From Mycobacterium kiyosense (GTDB taxonomy: Bacteria > Actinomycetota > Actinomycetes > Mycobacteriales > Mycobacteriaceae), in the NCBI GenBank assembly GCA_021654635.1, contig AP025179.1:5270001-5334000 (forward strand): 64,000 nt of DNA, read 5' to 3'. This document shows positions 17,247 through 27,329 of the stretch, in pieces. Numbering within the stretch: position 1 is the first letter of the stretch; each line of letters starts with the position of its first letter. Below the pieces are notes generated by a model. The model was not told the DNA's origin, did not search any database, and saw only the letters and a program-made list of their open reading frames with translations. The position numbers were made by a program, and so were the translations under genes.

Positions 17247-17927
17247 TCAGCCGCGTAACGTCGACACCGTTTTGACCAGTAGATCCGCGGCGTATTGCGG
17301 TGGCAGCGGCGGCAGCATGGACCCCGGGTCGGTGGTCAGCGCGGTCAACACGTAGTAGGCGCCCAGGTATGCGACGAATGTGTATGCCCGCGAATCGATT
17401 TCGCTCCCCGATTCGACCGCGGCGCGGATGTCGGCGACCATTCCGAGCGTGTCGGCGCCGTCGATGTGCGGGGCTTCGATCAGGCCGACGTTCACCAGGG
17501 TGCGCCCGGCGGTCAGATCCCAGTGCGCGCACGCCGTTTGCGCGTTGCGGTCCAGCGTCGCCAGACCCCCGGACATCGTCACGACCACCGAGTCGACGAT
17601 GCCGCCCGGGCCGGACCCCGACACGCCCTGCGCGGCCGGCTGATGCGCGTCACCCGGATCGGCCAGCACCATACACAGCGGCGGATTCGCCACGGTGTCT
17701 GCGCCCAATCCCCAGATCGCCTTCGGCGATGCGGCGCGGGCGACGTTGCTCACCTCGTAACCTGCGGGCAGTTCACGGCCGATCCGCCTGATGTTGCCCG
17801 GGTTGACGGCAGCGCCGGGGGCACGGCTCGACGTCGGTACCGACAGTGAGGCAGGCGCCGCGGTGGGCCGCTGCTCGGCGCAGCCGGCCAGCATCGCCAC
17901 CGCGAGCCCAATCCATATGCGCCGCAT
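17247..17927 (-). CDS. Second DUF5642-like lipoprotein
   Basis: A 226-residue product from the ATG at 17927 (a GTG 15 bp upstream is also possible), with a lipobox (MLAGC). It shares the EAPHIDGADTLG segment, the ADLLVKTVSTLRG C-terminal helix and the overall size with its downstream neighbour, 28 bp away. Mtb has a single gene here as I remember it, so the tandem copy may be specific to this lineage. Function unknown; context next to KATmt is conserved. Confidence 0.72.
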   Translation of the reverse strand: MRRIWIGLAVAMLAGCAEQRPTAAPASLSVPTSSRAPGAAVNPGNIRRIGRELPAGYEVSNVARAASPKAIWGLGADTVANPPLCMVLADPGDAHQPAAQGVSGSGPGGIVDSVVVTMSGGLATLDRNAQTACAHWDLTAGRTLVNVGLIEAPHIDGADTLGMVADIRAAVESGSEIDSRAYTFVAYLGAYYVLTALTTDPGSMLPPLPPQYAADLLVKTVSTLRG

Positions 17928-17966
17928 GATCGTTGATACCACGACGGACGGGCTTCGTCGGGGAGC

Positions 17967-20067
<2,101 letters not shown>

Positions 20068-20244
20068 TCCCTCGACATTAGAGACGTCCCCGGACACAAT
20101 TCGACGCAGAAACGCTGTCTCAGCGAATGTTCAGCTGAATATTGGACGTTCATCAGGCTGCGGCGCGGCTCGCCGGTCCGTGGCTGTGCCGGAGGGCCGG
20201 CGGCCCAGTAGCGTTTGCGACATGGTCGACGATTGGGGTGTTCG

Positions 20245-20760
20245 ATGAGTGTCGCCGGCTTCGTGCTGGGCTTGGTCGCCACCGTTCTTGCGGTGGCGTC
20301 CCTGGGCTGGCAGATCGGCACGTTCCTGCGGCAGCGACCGCGTCCCAGACTCACGGCGGTCATCGGCCGGCTGACGCCCGACGGATTGCTGACCAACGAC
20401 GCCAGTGCCGATGTCCGGGAGTGCCTGAGCAATGCCGCCGAGCAATTCGACGATCTGGTGATCGGGGTGAAGGTGGTCAATGCCGGACGGGCGCCGTTCC
20501 ACGTCGACGGGTGGGCGATACGTTCCGATCCGGACGGTACGTCGCTGGTCCCGATCGGCAAGCCGGTCGCGGGCGCCGATGTTCCGCACGAGATACCGCC
20601 CGCCGGCAGCGCGGTGTTCCTCACCGAGCTGGCGCATGCACACCACTTCAGCGACGTCGCCGCGGGTGTCGCGGATCAGCGTCTGGTACTGACAGTGTCT
20701 TCAGGTGCACGCACGTACGCAACCAAACCTATTGCGACCGAACTGTTTTCAGCCGGTTAA
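20245..20760 (+). CDS. Hypothetical protein with one N-terminal membrane helix
   Basis: The 171-residue product begins with a hydrophobic helix (about 4-24) without a lipobox, then a basic patch and a predicted beta-sandwich-like domain rich in Val, Gly and Thr. It is probably anchored by its N-terminus. No family is recognised. Its last 12 bp overlap the tail of the converging AraC-type gene. Confidence 0.55.
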   Translation: MSVAGFVLGLVATVLAVASLGWQIGTFLRQRPRPRLTAVIGRLTPDGLLTNDASADVRECLSNAAEQFDDLVIGVKVVNAGRAPFHVDGWAIRSDPDGTSLVPIGKPVAGADVPHEIPPAGSAVFLTELAHAHHFSDVAAGVADQRLVLTVSSGARTYATKPIATELFSAG

Positions 20761-21723
20761 CCGGGCCCGGTCGGTGCGCAGCGTAACCTGCGGACTTTGA
20801 CCGTACTGTTCGCGGTAGTGCACGGCGAACCGGCCCGGGTGCGCGAATCCCCAACGCCGTGCTATGTCGGCCACGGTGGCCTCGGCGCGGTCGGCGATCA
20901 ACAGGTCACGGTGGGCGTGGTGCATCCGTACCCGGCGCAGGTATTCCGTTGGGGTGCAATCGCGGTGCTTGCGGAACATGTACTGCAGCGCGCGGGGCGT
21001 GATGTGCACCGCTGCCGCGATGTCGGCCAGCGAAAGGTCGGTGTGGGCGTTGTCGTCGATGAATCTCATGGCACGCTTCAGCAATACCGGTGTGATGCCC
21101 CGCATTTCGGCCCTGGTCGGTTGTTGTGGTGCGGTGCTGGGGAAGATCGCCAACAGCACCGCCGCCAGGTATTGCTCCAAGTTGCTGCGGATCAACTGAT
21201 TACGGTCCGCATATCCGGCGGCCGCGACGCCGTGCAGGTAATCGATGCAGTCGAAGAGATGCCGGTTGGCAGCCGGCGACAAGGGTGTGGAATCGGTCAG
21301 CCGGACGGGTTCGCTGTTGTGCGAAGGTGTTCCGGCTGCCCTGTTCAGGAGGGACCGGTCGACGACCACGTGGTAGTACTTGCCCCGCCGGACTCGCCCT
21401 CGGTATCCCAGCCCGTCGGCCGCGCCGAAGGCGTAAACCTCGCCGGGTCGGCAGAAAGTGGCTTCCCGCCGATCGGGCCCCGCTTCCAGTCCACCGGAGA
21501 CCACGCCGCACACCACGATCGGTTCCGGCGGGTCCATTTCGTAGGTGAAGCCGCATCCGTAATCGGCGGCGTCGACGCCGATCGAGCCGAAGCAGCTCCG
21601 TTCGATACGCATCGCGGCGGGGGTGCCGTCCGGCGTCGCGTTGATGCGGATCTTCGAGTAGTTCGCGCTGAGGGCTGTCTCGGCCTCGGCGAGATCGCTG
21701 GTGTCGAGTAGGACAGTGGGCAC
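20749..21723 (-). CDS. AraC family transcriptional regulator
   Basis: A 324-residue protein with an N-terminal cupin-type ligand domain (AraC_binding_2-like, about 20-190) and a C-terminal pair of helix-turn-helix motifs: the first around LSLADIAAAVHITPRALQYMF, the second around VADIARRWGFAHPGRFAVHY, ending in the conserved YGQSP. It probably responds to a small molecule. No obvious target lies beside it; the next gene to the right is on the opposite strand about 180 bp away. Confidence 0.85.
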   Translation of the reverse strand: MPTVLLDTSDLAEAETALSANYSKIRINATPDGTPAAMRIERSCFGSIGVDAADYGCGFTYEMDPPEPIVVCGVVSGGLEAGPDRREATFCRPGEVYAFGAADGLGYRGRVRRGKYYHVVVDRSLLNRAAGTPSHNSEPVRLTDSTPLSPAANRHLFDCIDYLHGVAAAGYADRNQLIRSNLEQYLAAVLLAIFPSTAPQQPTRAEMRGITPVLLKRAMRFIDDNAHTDLSLADIAAAVHITPRALQYMFRKHRDCTPTEYLRRVRMHHAHRDLLIADRAEATVADIARRWGFAHPGRFAVHYREQYGQSPQVTLRTDRARLTG

Positions 21724-21854
21724 TACGGTGACTTTCGGTGCAGGGAACGGCCACTACGGCATCGTTCTGAACCGACTTTCCATCTTAGCCACGCTCGTCA
21801 ACCTGCGCACCGCGCCTGCAGGCGGACCGCCACGGCAGGCCGAACCTCATTTGA

Positions 21855-21881
21855 TTGACGACTGTCATTGACGATCGTCAA
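21855..21881. promoter_or_regulatory. Palindromic TetR operator
   Basis: TTGACGATCGTCAA at 21868-21881 is a perfect 14-bp palindrome. It is preceded by a second, weaker copy (TTGACGACTGTCAT at 21855-21868) that overlaps it by one base. The pair ends 23 bp before the TetR start and is the likely autoregulatory site controlling the TetR/diiron operon. Confidence 0.6.
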
Positions 21882-21904
21882 TCAGCTGGGTAGCGTCACC
21901 GGCC

Positions 21905-22489
21905 ATGCCCATCCCACCAGCCAGCAGCCTGCGGGAGACGCGGCGACTCGAAACCAGGGCACGCCTATCCGCGGCGGCGCTGGACGAAATTTCCCGGCGC
22001 GGCCTGGCCGGGGCCGACGTCAGTTCGATCGCCGCCGCGGCCGGCGTGGTGCGCGGAACCTTCTATTTTCACTTCCCCACCAAGGAGCACGTGCTCATCG
22101 AAGTCGAACGCACCGAGGAAACCCGCATCGTCAGTGAACTCGGTGCGGCCGCGGGGCCCTTGGAATCGGTGCTGGCCCGCGTCGTCGAACTCGTCCTGGA
22201 CGCCGAGCGCCGGCTGGGCGCAGCGGTGTTTCGCGACATGCTCGGACTGCACTTCTCCTCGACCCGGCCCGTCGAGGACGAGCTGGGCCGGCACCCCCTG
22301 GCGCAGTTCCTGGTGGGCGTGATCAGCCGGGCGCAGGACGGCGGGCAGGTTTCCCCGGACGCAGACTCCGCCGAGCTCTCAATGTTCTTCCTGACCGGGC
22401 TTTTCGCGCTGCTGGCCACCGGGGCGCACGACGCCGCGCTGCTCAACAGATACGTCACGACGATTGTCAAAGGAATGGAAAGATCATGA
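21905..22489 (+). CDS. TetR family transcriptional regulator
   Basis: A 194-residue regulator with an N-terminal helix-turn-helix (about 15-60, including SSIAAAAGVVRGTFYFHFPTK) and a divergent helical ligand domain. Its stop overlaps the ATG of the next gene (ATGA), so the two are coupled, and a strong palindrome lies just upstream. It most likely represses its own operon in the absence of a ligand related to the diiron protein's substrate. Confidence 0.85.
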   Translation: MPIPPASSLRETRRLETRARLSAAALDEISRRGLAGADVSSIAAAAGVVRGTFYFHFPTKEHVLIEVERTEETRIVSELGAAAGPLESVLARVVELVLDAERRLGAAVFRDMLGLHFSSTRPVEDELGRHPLAQFLVGVISRAQDGGQVSPDADSAELSMFFLTGLFALLATGAHDAALLNRYVTTIVKGMERS

Positions 22490-23310
22490 CGCTCAATGGG
22501 ATTGACGGTTACCGGGACTTTCTGGCCCGGCGCGACGGCGAGGCCGATCTGCTCAATCGGCGGTTGGCGAATCGTGAGGACTTCTTCGTCGAACTCGAGG
22601 CGAACCCGGTCCGCTCGGCCCGGCCGGCCGATCGGGTGACGTTCCTTCGCAACCTGCGGCGGCGGCGGCCCGAACCCGGCCTGGACCGCAGGATGTTGTT
22701 CCTGCTGGCGACGGCCAAGCTGAATCAGGCGGAGCGGTTCGGCGTCGGTCTGGGTGAGACGTACGGGCGCAACAGCGACGCGAACCTGCCGCCGGAGAAC
22801 GTCTATCTCGAACTCGAGGAGCACTACCACACCCGGCTGCTGGCCTACGTGCTCGACGTGTTCGACCTGACCTTCCAGGTGGTCCCGCCGCCGTTCGTGC
22901 TACGCCAGTTCGTCAAGGCCGGGGTGTTCATGCCCCAACGGCTGGGCTTCCTGTTCGTCGGGGCCGCCGAAATGGCCGGCTGCATCATGTTCGACGAACT
23001 GCGACGCGTCGGTATCGAGCTGTTCGGCGACGAACCGGCCGTGGCGGCGCGAATCGAGTTGCTGTACAGCGAGATTCTGACCGATGAGATCGGACACGTC
23101 GGTTATTGCGCGTCCCGGTGCACTGCTGCCGAGCGCGCGGTCATGCGCCGGATCTACCCGATGATCGGCCGGTTGTTCGCCCGTCAGACCGCGGAGATCA
23201 GCCTGCTCGTCGATCCGAAGGCCCTGCACGCCCGCCTCGACCGACCGTTCGATGTCGAAGAACTCAGAGCCGGGCTGAGCAACGAGACGTATCTGCTCGC
23301 CCATCCGTGA
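22486..23310 (+). CDS. Ferritin-like diiron protein of unknown substrate
   Basis: A 274-residue, mostly helical protein. Two ExxH-type metal-binding helices are visible, LEEHYHTR (about residue 108-115) and TDEIGHVGY (about 203-211), with further Glu residues in the AAEMAGCIMFDEL helix between them, as in ferritin-like diiron oxygenases. I cannot place it in a named subfamily. Coupling to a TetR regulator suggests an inducible oxygenase or hydroxylase. It ends 13 bp before the left repeat of the genomic island, so it belongs to the host chromosome. Confidence 0.6.
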   Translation: MTLNGIDGYRDFLARRDGEADLLNRRLANREDFFVELEANPVRSARPADRVTFLRNLRRRRPEPGLDRRMLFLLATAKLNQAERFGVGLGETYGRNSDANLPPENVYLELEEHYHTRLLAYVLDVFDLTFQVVPPPFVLRQFVKAGVFMPQRLGFLFVGAAEMAGCIMFDELRRVGIELFGDEPAVAARIELLYSEILTDEIGHVGYCASRCTAAERAVMRRIYPMIGRLFARQTAEISLLVDPKALHARLDRPFDVEELRAGLSNETYLLAHP

Positions 23311-23322
23311 TGAGCACGAACT

Positions 23323-23349
23323 TTGTGGAGCTATGGGGAATCGAACCCC
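23323..23349. repeat. Distal attachment-site repeat of the island
   Basis: 27 bases identical to 33858-33884, comprising the 3' acceptor strand and most of the T arm of tRNA-Ala. The identity stops sharply after the CCCC of the T stem. No anticodon or D arm follows, so this is an att remnant and not a tRNA. Confidence 0.85.
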
Positions 23350-23670
23350 CGTGCTTTGGTGGGGAAATAGCCTTCGAACTGCAGTGATTGAAAGTCTGCA
23401 TCGTTACGCACGTTGGCGTTGTTCTGGCAATATGTCTCCGCGTGTTACGCGACGTAACAGCGTGTGCGCCCATTGCGCCGCGCGGCAATACTGGGTCAGT
23501 TACGAAGGTCGCAGTGGTCGCAATCGCGATCGAGGCGCCGAGAAGGGCTCTCCGCAGTCTGTTCTCACTCGCTGCGGCACGAATTGCGACAGCCCGTCCT
23601 CATAGTCATGAGCTGCTGGCTCGGTCGCTCGAAACTCGATGGTCTCGAGCGCACAGTTCAACACCGGCCT
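23350..23670. other. Non-coding or degenerate left end of the island
   Basis: Open frames pass through this stretch but none resembles a known protein, and the HxsB-like similarity begins only near 23700. The segment probably contains the breakpoint that removed the N-terminal radical-SAM half of hxsB. Confidence 0.45.
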
Positions 23671-24174
23671 ATGTCCGCATGGTTGCGCACCGATCCGTGG
23701 GACTTCCCGGAGTTTTTTTCGGCACTGATCCTGCGGCGGATGCTCAGCGACCAACCCATCGCATATGTCGATCTGCGAAGTCCCGCCGGAATCGGCCTGG
23801 GAGCCTTCGTCTACAACTACGACGGAACCGTCTTCGCCTCCGACGAAGCCCGCATGCTCGCCGAAATGGGCGATCGGCGCTTCGAGCTGGGCAACGTCGG
23901 CGAGCACCACTACCGGGACCTGGTGCTATCGGACACCCTGGTGTCAGCGGTCGCGGACTCCCTCACCCAAACCGCACCCCAATGCTCAACCTGCGTCTTC
24001 GAGCCCAACTGCGGCGCCGATCCCGTGTATCACCATGCAACCCAGGGTGATCTGCTGGGGATCAAACCGCTCTCAGAGTTCTGCGAGCGACACAAGGGAG
24101 TCATCACCCATCTGTTCGAGCTGCTCGAACACTCCCCCGAGGACGCCGCCATACTCCGGAACTGGGCACAATGA
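23671..24174 (+). pseudogene. hxsB: Truncated hxsB, C-terminal SPASM-like part only
   Basis: About 160 codons match the C-terminal end of HxsB, a radical-SAM maturase of the His-Xaa-Ser peptide system, as I remember the family: SYVDL-like strand (IAYVDLRSPAG), YNYDGTVFASDEARMLAEMGD, then the cluster-binding cysteines in CSTCVFEPNC and FCERHKG. The upstream radical-SAM core with CxxxCxxC, some 250 residues, is absent; only 320 bp separate this piece from the island edge. Its TGA overlaps the ATG of hxsC (ATGA), preserving the usual hxsB-hxsC coupling. It cannot be an active maturase alone. Confidence 0.75.
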
Positions 24175-25332
24175 AACCGCTCGTCCTGTCCGCTCGGACG
24201 CCGACGGCTGACATCATCGGACTGGGTGCACAGCGGCGATCCTGGCGACTGCGGCCCCCCAGCACCGTCCCGACCGACGCCCGCGACGCCGCACTCATCA
24301 CCCACCACGGCGAATGGACACTGGCCCAAGCGCACGGCTATCACGTCGCCATCGGCCGCCGCGCGCGCCCGGACGACGTGATGCTGAACTATGTGAGGCT
24401 GCCCGCCGCGTTCGCCGAACTCGGCGACGGCGACGTGCTGAGCATCCACCCGCCATCCGGGCGAGTGCGGGTGCTCTACCGCCGCTCCTCGCGCCACAAC
24501 TATTTCCTGGTCACCGAACGCTGCAACAACTACTGCCTCATGTGCTCGCAACCACCCAAGAAAAGCCGACGACGGTTGGCTGATCGACGAGATCGCCGAC
24601 ACTCTGCCGCTCGTTGACCCATCGACGCCGGCGCTGACCTTCACCGGAGGTGAACCGCTCACGGATTGGCGCCGGTTCATCGGTCTACTTGATCTGGCAC
24701 GAAATGTGCTCCCGGACACCGCGGTACACGTGCTGACCAACGGCCGAGCCTTCGCCTCGCCCGAGATCGCGGATGCCTGGGCAACGGTTGGTCACCCCGA
24801 ACTCTCGGCAGGCATACCAATCTATGCTGCCGTCGACCACATCCACGACTACGTAGTCCAAGCCCGGGGCGCGTTCGACCAGACAGTGCTCGGTGTACTA
24901 CAGCTGAAAGATCGCAGCCAGCGAGTTGAAATCCGTGTCGTATTGCACGCGATCACCGCGCCACGCCTGCGCGAAACGTGCTCATGGAACGCCCGGAACC
25001 TCCCCTTCGTCGACCACGTCGCACTGATGGGCATGGAACACACCGGCTTCGCGATCGCCAACGAAGACACACTGTGGATCGACCCCGTCGACTACCAAGA
25101 GAAATTGAAGGCCGGCGTCCATATCCTCGCAGCAGCCGGGGTGAGCGTATCGATCTACAACCTCCCACTGTGCGTCCTCGACCCCAGCGTGAGACCCTTC
25201 GCAGTGCAATCGATCTCAGACTGGAAGAACGCCTACATCCACGAGTGAGAAGGATGCTCAGCCCGCAGCCAATGTGCGGGCTTCTTCTCCACCGGGCGAC
25301 CCTGGTTCAGCCGAGGCATAGCAGCGATCTAG
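24171..25332 (+). pseudogene. hxsC: hxsC radical-SAM maturase gene: +1 frameshift and in-frame UGA at the C-terminal CxxC position
   Basis: The reading frame from 24171 carries the radical-SAM cluster motif CNNYCLMC (Cys118, Cys122, Cys125) followed by SQPPK. One extra base in the A4 run at 24561-24564 breaks the frame; reading +1 continues with DDGWLIDE, the TFTGGEP motif, and on to SISDWKNAYIHE. There an in-frame TGA (25246-25248) interrupts. Reading through gives EGC, then QCAGFFSTGRPWFSRGIAAI and a TAG at 25330-25332, which looks like the conserved HxsC C-terminal cysteine cluster. The UGA stands where the family, as I recall it, has the first Cys of ECxxC. It is annotated as a pseudogene because of the two interruptions; a selenoprotein with one sequencing error is the alternative. 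No hxsA or hxsD is present. Confidence 0.7.
25247..25289 (+). promoter_or_regulatory. Stem-loop directly after the hxsC UGA (SECIS-like or terminator)
   Basis: GCCCGCA at 25261-25267 pairs perfectly with TGCGGGC at 25275-25281 around a 7-nt loop. A lower stem GAGAAG (25247-25252) pairs with CTTCTC (25284-25289), leaving an 8-nt bulge on one side and 2 nt on the other. The upper helix begins 12 nt after the UGA, near the 11-nt spacing of the E. coli fdhF SECIS. The loop lacks an obvious fdhF-like GU signature. A simple terminator is also possible, since TTCTTCTCC follows. Confidence 0.45.
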
Positions 25333-25736
25333 ATTGTCCTGTCGCTGTCTCGGCCCGCAGACGTTCTCCGAGTCGCGGTTGGCCGGCTGACCTGACCAAG
25401 TGGTCAGTGCGACAAATCAACAGGTCCTCAGCGGCGACTGGAAGACTCACCACCGAGCGCACGCTTCAGCGACAGAGCGCCCCCCGTCGACGGTGTCGTG
25501 CAATCGCCGTTCGGGGGGGTCGAACGCGACAGCTGACGGCGTAGCGGAGGTACTCCCGGCGGGAAGCCTTGCGTCATCGTTGTCATCAGCGCTTGACCAG
25601 GGCAGCTTCAACGAGTCATCGACGACCCGGTCGTCGGGGGCCACGGGCAAAGCCAGGTCGGTCAGCGTCGCCATGGCGCAGCCGACCCTCGCCAACTCTT
25701 CAGCCGGTCTGACTGTAAGACCCATGACCCGCCAGG
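25333..25736. other. Unassigned stretch in the island
   Basis: About 400 bp with no recognisable gene. A perfect 16-bp inverted repeat (CTGACCA-AG-TGGTCAG, 25392-25407) looks like a TetR-type operator without a matching gene beside it. An open minus-strand frame through 25560-25736 has ordinary composition but no recognised motif and is probably the out-of-frame tail of the neighbouring membrane gene. Confidence 0.4.
25392..25407. repeat. 16-bp perfect inverted repeat, operator-like
   Basis: Arms CTGACCA and TGGTCAG around a 2-bp centre, the symmetry typical of TetR-family operators. It may be left over from a lost regulatory gene. Confidence 0.4.
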
Positions 25737-26436
25737 TCACTCGCGCCGGGGGGAGTTTTCGGGAAGCCTTCGCAGCAGCCAGATATTCACGCACGCCCAC
25801 GTAACAATAACGAGGATAAAACTGATAAAGATCGGTGAATAGAAATAGGAATCGATAAAGCTGTAAGCGGCCAGTAGCGCTAGGGCTTGGGGGATTTGCG
25901 TCAGTTGCATAAGGACGGACTGCCCCTGACGAGATTGCCTGCGAATCATTAGAGCTGTACTGAATGGAAGTGGCGAAAAGACCGTCACGGCAAAGCTGAC
26001 GAAATAAAGTTCGTCGTTTATCGCATCCTTTACGAGAAGCCAAAAAACGGACAAACCTACCGTGGCCAGTATCACCAGAACGGTAAAACCCTTCTGTTTC
26101 AGGAAGGGGGAAGGTTTCCGCACGACCATAGCGGGCAACAAAGTAGATCAACAGCATTTCGAGCGGGACAGTAATAAGCAGCACAAACCACCACGCTTTG
26201 CACCACCAGTGGCCGTACTGGTTGAACCATTTGTCATAGTAAACCAGGAATGATAAGTCGTGAGCGAAAATAAATATTGCGGTGGCCAGAGGTACTGCGT
26301 AGACCTTTTGCGAAATGGTCAATCTTATCGCTTCTATAAAGTAGACGAATCCAGCCAACACCGCAACGGCGTAAAACAGCAAAATAGATAGTGTATGGCT
26401 GTCGATTGCTTCCAATGCGGCATGCGGGTCGTACAT
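25737..26436 (-). pseudogene. AT-rich multi-pass membrane protein gene with one frameshift
   Basis: From the ATG at 26436, preceded by a GAGGTAG site, a first frame encodes three membrane helices and ends in VARYGRAETFP. One extra C in the C5 run (plus-strand G5 at 26106-26110) shifts the frame; reading past it gives PFLKQKGFTVLVI and four more helices to the stop at 25737. The joined product would be about 233 residues with roughly seven helices. No family is recognised. The gene is visibly richer in A and T than everything around it, which supports recent transfer from a lower-GC source. Whether the frameshift is real is uncertain. Confidence 0.6.
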
Positions 26437-26574
26437 AGCTACCTCGTTTATTCATGGTGTGAGACCTGGAGTAACAAAGGGGCCTGCGGTGATTTCCTGT
26501 TGGTTGAACCGGTCGTTCGGGTTTAATCCATCCAAGCGGTGAATGAGTAGGGACCCTGTGGGCTGCACGTTCAG

Positions 26575-27312
26575 TCAAGAGGCGGACCAGCCGCCGTCGG
26601 CGGTGAACTCGCAACCGGTTGTGTAGCTGGACTCGTCGGACGCCAGGAAGAGGATCATGTTGGCGATCTCGTCCGCTCTCCCGATCCGGCCCAGAGGCAG
26701 GTTCGGAGGAAGTATCTGATCAACTATGTCCCGTATGCCGCCCAGGATCGGGGTGTCGATCACGCCTGGGTGCACGGAGTTGACCCGGATGCGATCTGCG
26801 CCCAAGTCGAGGGCGGCTGACCGGGTCATGCCGCGCACCGCCCACTTCGACGCGCAGTAGGCCAGCGACTGCGCCATACCGACGAGACCGGCCAGAGACG
26901 ACACGTTGATGATCGAGCCGCCCCCTGCGCGGCGCATGGCCGGGACGACCGCTTGCAAGCCGAGGAAGGTACCGAGGGCGTTGATGTCCATAACTCGGCG
27001 GAACTCGGCTTCCGCGAGATCGTCGATCGGAGCGCTTGAGGCGACGCCGGCACTGTTTACCAGGACGTGCACTGGGCCGAGCTCGGTGTTCACGCGCTCG
27101 AGGAGGGCGGTCCAGGCGGAGCCGTCGGTGACATCCAGCCTTGTCGGTCGGGCCTGCGACCCGATCTGCTCGGCGACTGTGGCAGCACCGGTCAGGTTGA
27201 TGTCGGCAAGGACAACAGTCGCCCCCTCGGCCGCCAGCCGCCTGGCGGTTTCGGCGCCGATTCCGCTGGCTGCTCCGGTAATGATTGCGGTCTTGCCCGC
27301 TACCCGCTCCAC
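26575..27312 (-). CDS. Short-chain dehydrogenase/reductase
   Basis: A GTG start with a GGAAGG site about 10 bp upstream gives 245 residues, the size of classical SDRs. The cofactor motif TGAASGIG near 12, the NSAG segment near 87, the catalytic Ser (NVSS) and the YCASK Tyr-Lys pair are intact. An acidic residue after the second strand (LADIN) favours NAD(H). It is the last gene of a three-gene leftward operon with a Baeyer-Villiger-type monooxygenase and a flavin-dependent oxidoreductase, so alcohol or ketone oxidation on a terpenoid- or steroid-like substrate is plausible. Confidence 0.85.
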   Translation of the reverse strand: MERVAGKTAIITGAASGIGAETARRLAAEGATVVLADINLTGAATVAEQIGSQARPTRLDVTDGSAWTALLERVNTELGPVHVLVNSAGVASSAPIDDLAEAEFRRVMDINALGTFLGLQAVVPAMRRAGGGSIINVSSLAGLVGMAQSLAYCASKWAVRGMTRSAALDLGADRIRVNSVHPGVIDTPILGGIRDIVDQILPPNLPLGRIGRADEIANMILFLASDESSYTTGCEFTADGGWSAS

Positions 27313-27329
27313 GTCGGAGGTCCTTCCGG

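Noticed and set aside
23323..23400. A second tRNA gene at the left end of the island
   Set aside because: Only the acceptor 3' strand and T arm are present; no anticodon or D arm can be formed.
25249..25289. The hairpin after the hxsC UGA as proof of selenocysteine
   Set aside because: A GC-rich stem followed by TTCTTCTCC is also a plausible terminator, so it is kept as supporting evidence only.
25447..25736. C-terminal extension of the island membrane protein along its first frame
   Set aside because: After the C5 run this frame loses all hydrophobic helices and becomes low-information sequence; the alternative frame continues the helices and stops at 25737.
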